Shown: positions 10,807 to 20,844 of the stretch, piece after piece | Position numbering within the stretch: position 1 is the stretch's first letter | Layout: each line of letters begins with the position of its first letter | Assembly (NCBI GenBank): GCA_009731375.1 | Contig: BJOX01000262.1 | Span: 719,876 to 750,905, forward strand | Direction of reading: 5' to 3' | DNA: 31,030 nt | Origin: Paulinella micropora | Taxonomy: Eukaryota; Cercozoa; Imbricatea; Euglyphida | The notes under the pieces: model-generated | Told to the model about the DNA's origin: nothing | Database searches by the model: none | Seen by the model: the letters and a program-made list of their open reading frames with translations, nothing else | Position numbers and translations under genes: made by a program

Positions 10807-13800
10807 CTATGATGGAATGCAGTCACCAATACGGACTAGAGGAAGATTAGTCCAATTTTTGACTGCACAGGAGCGATAAATCGCAAAAGAGCAACGAGCT
10901 ACGCAGGAGGATAGCTTGAAGCAAAGGGATTTGGATTGGGGATGGGAAAAACCCAAGGCGCGGAAACATCGATGAACAGAGAACGATACCATGCCGCGAG
11001 CCCCGCATTCGATTGGTCGAAGGTGGCAGGTCCATCCGTTGTCCTCGATTTGAGATTTGAGCTTGTTGTATCGGTTGGTCTTGTAGGCTCGTGCGTCAAG
11101 GATGTTTTCCTCGACCGGGCACGTTAGCTCGATCAGAATACATATCTTGGTAGACAGTGACCAGACAACGATATCGGGGCGGAGGTCAGTGACACAAATG
11201 TGGACAGGAAAGGCTTGCTCAGAACCGGTGTATTGGGTTTGGAGTTGCCAATCGTTTGCAGTGTCAAGCAGGGATGGTCGATGAAATGACTGTCTCTTAG
11301 GCTTCTGCTCGCCCTCTTTCACAAACATAGACTTTGATTCATTTTGGTCTATAGGGGAGCGTTTGTTATGGCTCTCGATGTGTTTTTGAAGGGGAGCTTC
11401 AATAGTGCAGAGCACAGAGTCATGACGCCAGGTATAGCGGCCTTGTTTGAGGGCAACATGGCAACCGGAGAGGATGTGGCATAGATGTGCTTGACCAGAA
11501 CAGAGGGCACACTTGTTGTTGGGAATGATTCCCCACAGACGTCTAAGGTCGGGGGTAATAACCGAGTTTGTGCTTGCGTTGATGACCCAAGAGATTAAAC
11601 GGGGATTACGGGTTCCGATGAGGCGAGCCCAGGAGAGGTCGAAGGGGCATGCGTCTTCAAAACGAAGGAAGCACCCTTGCATGGCTTTGTCCATGTCATG
11701 CACTGTGGTTGTCTCAAGTATTGTCTCAGCAGCTAATTCTAAAACCCTGTCTTTGCGGTCTGTGATGGAATGTTCTTTTGGGTAGCGACCATGGCCAAGT
11801 CCGAGATGATCGGATTGGCCTCGATGTTTGAATTCAAAATCAACTTGTGCCTCAAGCTTTTCGAGCACAGGCTCTGGTTTCCAGATAGTTCGAAATGTTT
11901 CGTGTTTCGTCAGGTTCATCGCATAAATGGACGAGAGGTGTTTATCTGGGCAGTACTTCAGCATTTGAGCACGGTTGATTTGAAGTCGCTGGTAAAAAGA
12001 GACGATGGATTGGAGCTGTAGACCGAATTTCGAGCGTGGGCGGTAAAGGCAAGAGACCAGAGCTCTTTTGTAGATATTGGCCCATTTTTTGAGGAAGCGG
12101 GTCGCAATTTTCTCAAGGGTTTTGGCGAAAGATAAGCAGAGGTCATAAATGAGAAATGGCCAGGCAAGTGACTGGACAGCGTAGTGCTGGTATAGCCAAA
12201 ATTTCATGAAGCCATTGATCGAGCAGCTATCGATGGCTTGCATAGAAAGAATGAACTTCTTTTGGATTGCTGCACGTTGTTCGTTTTCGCTGAGGTCATG
12301 GTAGACAATCCATCCGAGGTCTTTGAAAGGCTTGTCAGCGATGAAGTCAATCGGTTTGCCAGTAATAGTAAGGGCGGGGTCGAAGGGTGGGAACGAGATC
12401 GGCAATAATCGTTTGAGACCCTTATAGTCGTCGGCTTTAGTCCAGTATTTGAAAGCAAGGCTTTTGCATTTGGGCGGTTTCGCGGCCATTGTTCTGGACC
12501 ATGACAGAAATTTGTCAATCATGTTGATGGACGATTGACAGTGTTTCGGGGATCGGCAGTGTAGTTTGAGGTCGTCAGCATAAGCAGCTTCGTGCACGAT
12601 GACTTCATCTGTTGAGGTCTTATGCTTGAAATGATAACCGTTGTTTTTGGTCAAGGATGATAGGAGGTCAAGGAGTAGGTTGAAAACTATGTTGAAAAGG
12701 AGAGGAGAAATGCAGCATCCTTGAAAAACGCCAACAGCAAAAACAAAGGGTTCTGATGACCAATCTTTCCCTTCGATTGTGGCTACTAAGAGTTCGTAGT
12801 ATAAAAAGATTATGCGAGCAAACATAGGGGGCACGTGGTACCACCAGAGAGCGAACTGGATCAAGTTGTGGTTTACGCTTCCAAAAGCGTTTTGTAGGTC
12901 AATCCATGCTATGACCAGTTGGCGATAGTGATCTTTTGCATTTCTGATGGTAGCTTTTGTAGTAGCAATGTGCTCGGGGCATCCTGCAACGTTACGGAGG
13001 AAACCTTTTTGTTTTGCTCTGTCAAAGTACTTGTTATCTAGCAAAAAACTCTCTAGGCGTTTTGACCACAAAGAGAAAAATACCTTACCCGAGCAGCTTG
13101 TCAGAGCAATCGGACGATAGTTTGAGGCCTGAAGTGGATCGCCGTCCTTATGAAGGAGGGAGATAGCAGCTTGGGCCCAGCTATTAGCTACATCCGTTGT
13201 CCAACACTTGACAATGAGTTTGTGTAAGAAAAGTAAAGCGGTGGGAAGTCTCTTGTAAACAAGGTAGCTAATACCATCTCTGCCAGGGGCTGCACCATTA
13301 CGCTTGGCAAACACAGATCTTTTGGTTTCCAAGAAGGACGGTGGCTTGAGGTCAAAGGGGACAGTTGGTAGAGGCGGGCGATTCATTTCAGGTAAGGGCA
13401 CGTAGGTTTGTTCACGATTAGCGTCTTTGTATAGGTTGGGAAAGTAGGAGTCACAGTTTTCTTTGGATAGGGAGGAAGTGGTTTGGGTTGAGGGGGGATG
13501 AAACAGATTTTTGGCAAACTTATGAGGGTCAGTTCGGAAGCGTGTATTTGCTTGTCGTTGAGCGGAGCTTAAAGTTGCTTCCTTGAGACGACGGCGGAGG
13601 CGGTTACCGGTCTTCAATAATACTCGCCAAGTTTTTTGCAGGCTTTTTGCAACAGCAGCTGGAATTGAACCTGCCCTTTTGAGATCTCGCAGATGTCTCT
13701 TTTGGATCAGTTTTTGTTGTCGGTTCTGCGTGAGTTCTGTTTGGAGCCGGATTACGTGGCGGTTTTTTCGCTCATGAGTTTGTTCTTGTGTTTTTGTTAC

Positions 13801-14100
13801 CCGTTGTGATATGAAGTCGTAGAGATATCTTTCAAATTTCGCTACTGCTTCGTCACATGACAGGCATTTGATGAGAGAGGAGGGGAGGATGAGAGGGAGT
13901 GCGGATTGGAGTTCTTCTTCAATGCCTTTCCATTCGCTTGGTGTTGATGGCAATACCAGGCGTTTTCTTCTTTCGGTTGGTTCTTTCGGGGCACTTCTTG
14001 TCCGATGGACGAAATGGGAGTATGTCTCGGCGTCAACACAGTGGGTGGAATCCAGGTTGATAATGCCGGGTTGCGACTTGTAGTCCGGATGGACGTGCGC
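10807..14100 (-). CDS. LINE polyprotein: reverse transcriptase plus restriction-like endonuclease (5' partial)
   Basis: The protein would nick target DNA and copy the element RNA onto the nick. The frame is uninterrupted for 1097 codons from the GATA junction to a TAG at 10807-10809, with no ATG in its N-terminal part; I give the open extent, since the start codon is missing. Numbering residues from the TTG codon at 13953, reverse transcriptase spans roughly 205-560: GAAPGRDGIS (220), SNYRPIALTS (277), motif A IDLQNAFGSV with Asp352, motif B QGCCISPLLFN (411) and motif C YADD (458-461). A CCHC knuckle follows (C815, C818, H826, C831) with GRYTWRHDSVL just after it. The endonuclease shows RPD (925-927), IELTCP with Glu942, and Lys958, then RY and GARG, matching the PD-(D/E)XK fold of R2-type elements. 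The N-terminal DNA-binding zinc fingers usual in this group are absent, presumably lost with the truncation. The lack of any internal stop or frameshift suggests a fairly recent insertion. Assignment to a specific clade within the group is uncertain. Confidence 0.93.
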   Translation of the reverse strand, partial: AHVHPDYKSQPGIINLDSTHCVDAETYSHFVHRTRSAPKEPTERRKRLVLPSTPSEWKGIEEELQSALPLILPSSLIKCLSCDEAVAKFERYLYDFISQRVTKTQEQTHERKNRHVIRLQTELTQNRQQKLIQKRHLRDLKRAGSIPAAVAKSLQKTWRVLLKTGNRLRRRLKEATLSSAQRQANTRFRTDPHKFAKNLFHPPSTQTTSSLSKENCDSYFPNLYKDANREQTYVPLPEMNRPPLPTVPFDLKPPSFLETKRSVFAKRNGAAPGRDGISYLVYKRLPTALLFLHKLIVKCWTTDVANSWAQAAISLLHKDGDPLQASNYRPIALTSCSGKVFFSLWSKRLESFLLDNKYFDRAKQKGFLRNVAGCPEHIATTKATIRNAKDHYRQLVIAWIDLQNAFGSVNHNLIQFALWWYHVPPMFARIIFLYYELLVATIEGKDWSSEPFVFAVGVFQGCCISPLLFNIVFNLLLDLLSSLTKNNGYHFKHKTSTDEVIVHEAAYADDLKLHCRSPKHCQSSINMIDKFLSWSRTMAAKPPKCKSLAFKYWTKADDYKGLKRLLPISFPPFDPALTITGKPIDFIADKPFKDLGWIVYHDLSENEQRAAIQKKFILSMQAIDSCSINGFMKFWLYQHYAVQSLAWPFLIYDLCLSFAKTLEKIATRFLKKWANIYKRALVSCLYRPRSKFGLQLQSIVSFYQRLQINRAQMLKYCPDKHLSSIYAMNLTKHETFRTIWKPEPVLEKLEAQVDFEFKHRGQSDHLGLGHGRYPKEHSITDRKDRVLELAAETILETTTVHDMDKAMQGCFLRFEDACPFDLSWARLIGTRNPRLISWVINASTNSVITPDLRRLWGIIPNNKCALCSGQAHLCHILSGCHVALKQGRYTWRHDSVLCTIEAPLQKHIESHNKRSPIDQNESKSMFVKEGEQKPKRQSFHRPSLLDTANDWQLQTQYTGSEQAFPVHICVTDLRPDIVVWSLSTKICILIELTCPVEENILDARAYKTNRYNKLKSQIEDNGWTCHLRPIECGARGMVSFSVHRCFRALGFSHPQSKSLCFKLSSCVARCSFAIYRSCAVKNWTNLPLVRIGDCIPS

Positions 14101-14103
14101 TTA

Positions 14104-16210
<2,107 letters not shown>

Positions 16211-16454
16211 ATGTAAATATATAATAACATGACATAACATGACATAACATGACAGAACATAACATAACACAACATAACACAACATAACATAACATAACAT
16301 AACATAACGTAAACGTAAACGTAAACGTAAACGTGAACATAAAGGTAAGGGTAAAGGTAAACGTAAACGTAACTTAACGTAACAAAACAAAACAAAACAT
16401 AACATAGCATAACAAAACATAACATAACATAAACATAACATAACATACCACCAC
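16211..16454. repeat. (AACAT)n pentamer grading into (ACGTAA)n hexamer
   Basis: AACAT/GACAT pentamers run from about 16225 to 16305. They change to ACGTAA hexamers at about 16306-16335, then GGTAAA/GGTAAG variants, and then AACAA/AACAT pentamers again to about 16445. The hexamer is not one of the known telomere repeats. No gene is present. Confidence 0.85.
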
Positions 16455-16530
16455 GGAAAGCGACGCGTTGAGGTCATCGGGAACAAACAGGCTGCGTGGG
16501 ACGAGCTTAAATGCTGTACATAAATATATA

Positions 16531-16573
<43 letters not shown>

Positions 16574-16694
16574 AAAGCGACGCGTTGAGGTCATCGGGAA
16601 CAACAGGCTGCGTGGGACGAGCTCAAATGCTGTATACATATGTATCTACATATATATATATATATAAATTATATACTATATGTATATTATAAAT

Positions 16695-16766
<72 letters not shown>

Positions 16767-16846
16767 AAAGCGACGCGTTGAGGTCATCGGGAACAAACAG
16801 GCTGCGTGGGACTAGCTTAACTGCTGTATATACCAATATGTATGAA

Positions 16847-16896
<50 letters not shown>

Positions 16897-16921
16897 TACA
16901 TACATACATAAATATATACAT

Positions 16922-16982
<61 letters not shown>

Positions 16983-17118
16983 GAAAGTGACGCGTTGAGG
17001 TCATCGGGAACAAACAGGCTGCGTGGGACGAGCTTAAATATTGTATATACAAATATATGTATATATATATATATATACATATATACATATATATATATAT
17101 GCATACATATATGTATAT

Positions 17119-17150
<32 letters not shown>

Positions 17151-17207
17151 GCACACACACACAGACATATATATATATATGTATATATATATGTGTGTGT
17201 GATATAT

Positions 17208-17282
<75 letters not shown>

Positions 17283-17345
17283 TGTGTGTGTGTATGCACG
17301 GGGATGAACACGCTGCGTGGTACGAGCTTGAAAGCTGTATATACA
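16455..17345. repeat. Composite array of core F with (TA)n
   Basis: A 64-bp core (GGAAAGCGACGCGTTGAGG, TCATCGGGAACAAACAGGCT, GCGTGGGACGAGCTTAAATG, then CTGTA) occurs at 16455-16518, 16572-16634, 16765-16828 and 16982-17045. A diverged partial copy lies at 17297-17340, and a faint trace at about 17394-17412. Spacers are TA arrays with CA/TG patches. Copies differ by single bases or single-base deletions, and each copy also carries a different TA length. Confidence 0.93.
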
Positions 17346-17634
17346 AACATGTACGATGTATATATGTATGTATGATGTATATATGTATGTATGTACTGCC
17401 TGGAACAAGCTGCATGCATGGATGCATGCGTTGTGAAAGGGCAAGACGAACATACAGACCTGCGATCACTTCAGGCGTCTGGATCACCCCATGTTGTTCC
17501 TTTTTATGACAATAACAACAATATCAACAACCGTACAGCAACCACAGCAGCAACCATCACCTTCGTCACCACGAAGATGGCAGCAACACGGGCAACCAAC
17601 AGGAACAACAGCGAAGTCTGTGTTTGTCTGTGTG

Positions 17635-17636
<2 letters not shown>
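17346..17636. other. Mixed low-complexity segment
   Basis: Short TGTATGTA repeats to about 17395 are followed by non-repetitive sequence and then CAACAA-type sequence (17505-17615). No domain is recognisable in any frame. Confidence 0.5.
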
Positions 17637-17666
<30 letters not shown>

Positions 17667-17707
17667 NNNNNNNNNNNNNNNNNNNNNNNNNNNNNNNNNN
17701 NNNNNNN
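17637..17707. other. Poly-G run (29 G) ending in an assembly gap (41 N)
   Basis: G29 at 17637-17665, one C, then N at 17667-17707, then GGGG. The gap almost certainly reflects failure to sequence or assemble the homopolymer. Confidence 0.95.
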
Positions 17708-17744
17708 GGGGATGGACTCAAAGTTGGTTTTCAAGGTAAACTTA

Positions 17745-17841
17745 GCTGTTATTGTTGTTCTTGTTTATTGCTCTTGTCATTGTCGCTGTTGTTGTCCCTG
17801 TTGTTGTCGTTGTTGTCCTCGTCGTCGTCGTTGTTGTTGTT

Positions 17842-17876
<35 letters not shown>

Positions 17877-17983
17877 CGTTGTTGTTGTCGTTGCTGCTGC
17901 TGCTATTGTTGTTGCTGTTGTTGTTGTTGTTGTTGTTGTTGTCGTCGTCGTCGTCGTTGTTGCTGTCGTCGTTGCTGTCGTCG

Positions 17984-18025
<42 letters not shown>

Positions 18026-18029
18026 GTTG
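17745..18029. repeat. (TTG)n array with GTC variants
   Basis: TTG triplets with patches of GTCGTCGTC and GCTGCTGCT. All long frames are homopolymeric and are rejected as genes. Confidence 0.93.
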
Positions 18030-18090
18030 CTCAATTTAATTAAAGTAATTAAACCAATGGCATGATAGTGCATGGCTAACGGCCTTCAAA
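18030..18090. repeat. Core H, copy 1
   Basis: TGCTCAATTTAATTA, AAACCAATGGCA and GGCTAACGGCCTTC occur here in that order. The same order returns at 18574-18630 and in truncated form at 18740-18774. Each copy directly follows a TTG array. Confidence 0.8.
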
Positions 18091-18515
18091 CTCCCTTAAA
18101 GACAAGTAAAATATGTCTAATCCTCCCCGGCCGACTCGGGACGCCAGAGCATGCTCACTGTACTATAGTGCTGCTCTTCTGCTCCCTTTTCCTCTCTCTT
18201 TAGTAAAACAGCATAGGAGGGAGAAGAGGAAAGACAATGAAGTGAGCAGACAAGCCTCGAGTGAAAGGCAAGTCCGCGGAAAAGGGAGAAAAGGAAGAGA
18301 GAGGGAAGATGAAGGGGGAGAAGAAACTCGCCATGGCTAATGAGAAAACAGTCTGAGCAACAAGTTAGAAGCTCGCGTGTGAAACGAACAAGTCGAATGG
18401 AGCAGGCAAGCACCAGCAATTAGTCACAAGCGCTGGAGGCCGAAAGAGAGAGAGCTGTCTAGAAACCTTCAAGGTCAGAAAGAGCAAGGAGTTACATCCT
18501 AGCATTCAAGCAGTG
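18091..18515. other. Non-repetitive segment, no gene identified
   Basis: About 420 bp of ordinary-complexity sequence, purine-rich from 18200 to 18330. Frames of 75-100 codons exist on both strands but show no domain, and they overlap each other, so none is called. Confidence 0.5.
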
Positions 18516-18524
18516 GTGTTGCTG

Positions 18525-18556
<32 letters not shown>

Positions 18557-18880
18557 GGTGGTGTTGTGTTGTTGTTCAATTTAATTATAATGAAACCAAT
18601 GGCAAGAGGGTGTGTGGCTAACGGCCTTCGATGTTGTTGTTATTGCTGTTGTTGCTGTTATTGCTGCTGCTGCTGTTGTTGTTGTTGTTGATGATGATGA
18701 TGTTGTTGCTGTTGTTTGTTGTTGTTGTTGTTGTTGTTGTTCAATTTAATAATAATGATAATAATTAAACAATTGCTGCTGTTGTTGTTGTTGTTGTTGT
18801 TGGTTGTTGTTGTTATTGTTGTTTGTTGTTGTTTGTTGTTGTTGTTGTTGTTGTTGTTGTTCTTGTGTGGTGGCGGTGAT
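18516..18880. repeat. (TTG)n arrays with core H copies 2 and 3
   Basis: TTG, GGT and GCT triplet arrays surround core H at 18574-18630 (nearly full) and 18740-18774 (only the CAATTTAAT...ATTAAAC part). A small GAT patch is at 18690-18703. Confidence 0.85.
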
Positions 18881-19968
18881 GATGGTGGCGGGGGCGGTAG
18901 TGAGTCTGTTTGTTTTGTTTCTGCCTTTGGGTCTCTCTCTCCATCAGTCGCAAGCCAATCACTGCCTCAGAACGAATTGTACATACCATTCTCGCACACA
19001 TGCTTTCATGCGAGTTCCCTGAGCTGCGCCACGCCATCTTGGACGGTCAGTCGTTGTTTGTCGGACGTTTAACTTTTCTGGGGTTTGTGAGCTGCACAGT
19101 ACAGCAAGTTTGTTGTGAGCACATGAACGACAAACAAGCTTTAGACGCGAGAAACCAAATGCGAGCAAACGATGTTTCGAAGGATTGATGCAAGGACAGT
19201 GTGATTGTTTCAGTTCTCGTTAACTGTCGAAACCCCAAACTCATTTGAGGTGGTGCTCAAAATTTTCCACTGCCTTTTCTTTCTCACCTTATATTCCGTT
19301 ATATAGCAACCGACGTTCTCAACCAAATCGATGGGATGGAGAAGAAGGGTAATCACAAAAAATTTTCTCTCTGATTAGAGAAGCCTGCATGATCGACAAC
19401 AGCCAGACAACCACTCGACCACATGCACATCTTTTTTGGTGCCACTGAACGCCCAAGAATGAATAAAGCCAATCCCACTGCTCAGCCCAATATTTAAAAT
19501 GTTTAGGCGGGAAATAGGCCGATGTAATGGTTGAAGGCAAAACCTTCCGTCCTCTGTGAATTCCCAAAAATTTGCGTTCGTGATCAAGTGTGGCCACTTG
19601 TGGCCTACAGACCTCCCAGTGTCCACACCTGCATGGTTGTACCACAGCGCATCAAGAACATTATAAGTATACAAGTATACTAAACAATCATGGCCTGCAT
19701 GGTTGTACAGGCGATTAAAGTCTGGTATACTGCCGCACTGCGCATCATGCTATGACTAGTCTACCACAGCGAAAGAGTGGACCATAGTTCCTTTGCGGAG
19801 GAGAGTAGTTGAGGAGTCATCAAAGGAAGAGCATGAAACTGCTAAACTAGATCATAAACCTGGCGCACCAATCGTGAATATCCCTTCAGTCAAGGAATGT
19901 TTCACAATTTTTGCGCCTGTCAGAGGTTCTAGGATTGGATGGCTTCTTGGAGAGACATCGTGTTGGCA
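18881..19968. other. ~1.1 kb non-repetitive region, function unknown
   Basis: This is the longest stretch of ordinary sequence outside the mobile elements. Minus-strand frames of about 100 codons (19319-19645 and 19375-19674) overlap in different phases, and a plus-strand frame of 92 codons lies at 18910-19188. None has a recognisable domain. A 15-bp direct repeat CCTGCATGGTTGTAC occurs at about 19629 and 19693, either side of AAGTATACAAGTATAC. An exon, promoter or decayed element are all possible. Confidence 0.4.
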
Positions 19969-20161
<193 letters not shown>

Positions 20162-20376
20162 AGAATTCAAAAAGGAACTCAAAGCATATCTCTTAAGGAT
20201 GCAAGAATCCTGACACTGCCTACGGGCCTAAAGAGGGCGTTGGACACCTCATCATCAGATGATACCTGAGTGTGGGACAAGTTCAGCGTTGATCACATCC
20301 TAAGCCGGAGTGTGGTTGGCCAAACCCCCTTGGGGAGTCACCTCGTGTCTACCAGCTTTTGCGAGTGCCACCGTTT
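20162..20376. other. Non-repetitive segment, possible retroelement tail
   Basis: The first codons after the gap read EFKKELKAYLLRMQES followed by a stop. This resembles the C-terminal FK..LK.YL. tail of many LINE reverse transcriptases, but it is too short to be firm. The rest shows no gene. Confidence 0.25.
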
Positions 20377-20433
20377 TATAGTACTGAGTGAGAATATAGT
20401 GATAACACTTTCAACATATATATAAATATATAT

Positions 20434-20466
<33 letters not shown>

Positions 20467-20652
20467 TTATGTATATATATATATATAGTACTGAGTGAGA
20501 ATATAACTCTTTCACCATATATATACATATATATATATATATATATTATATTATATTATATTATATTATTATATATATTTCAGTTTTTTTTCTTTTTCTT
20601 TTTCTCGTTCCTCACTGAACTAGAACTTTACTTTGACTTCATAAAAGATTAA

Positions 20653-20703
<51 letters not shown>
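20377..20703. repeat. (TA)n arrays with a short repeated core
   Basis: TA arrays at 20417-20485, 20518-20578 and 20657-20703. A core AGTACTGAGTGAGAATATA followed by CTTTCA(A/C)CATATA occurs twice, at about 20379-20417 and 20486-20517. The TA array at the right edge directly abuts the piggyBac element. Confidence 0.85.
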
Positions 20704-20740
20704 TATCTATGTGCCTATGCCTGGATGCCATGTGGCAACA
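20704..20740 (+). repeat. Left terminal inverted repeat of the piggyBac-like element
   Basis: Pairs with 23595-23628 in inverted orientation. The outer 14 bp differ by one base. The inner GCCATGTGGCAACA is identical. The middle differs by a few bases and an indel. Confidence 0.8.
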
Positions 20741-20844
20741 GTAAATACATGACTTCCGGAGCTGAAAAAAATAATAAAATAAAAAAAATTATTAATAATA
20801 TTAATACATATTATCTTTTAACTATGTAAAAAAAGAATAATTTA

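Larger units (their letters stand above)
10495..14103 (-). mobile_element. 5'-truncated R2-superclade LINE (non-LTR retrotransposon)
   Basis: The element lies on the minus strand with GATA-family repeat directly at both edges (TAGATGAGATGTCGC on the left, GCGCTTAAAGATAGATAG on the right). It carries one long frame with reverse transcriptase, a CCHC knuckle and a restriction-like endonuclease, which is the architecture of early-branching LINEs such as R2, R4, NeSL and CRE. The frame stays open to the right-hand junction and lacks a start codon, as expected for 5' truncation during target-primed reverse transcription. No long target-site duplication can be recognised because both flanks are tetramer repeat. 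Confidence 0.9.

Noticed and set aside
10847-13777. Shorter frames on both strands inside the LINE coding region
   Set aside because: Shadows of the long reverse-transcriptase frame.
16306-16345. Telomeric repeat
   Set aside because: ACGTAA and GGTAAA units do not match TTAGGG, TTTAGGG or other known telomere motifs, and the run is short and internal.
19319-19674. Two ~100-codon minus-strand frames as a possible gene
   Set aside because: They overlap in different phases, have no recognisable domain and no clear splice sites. Kept only as an unknown region.
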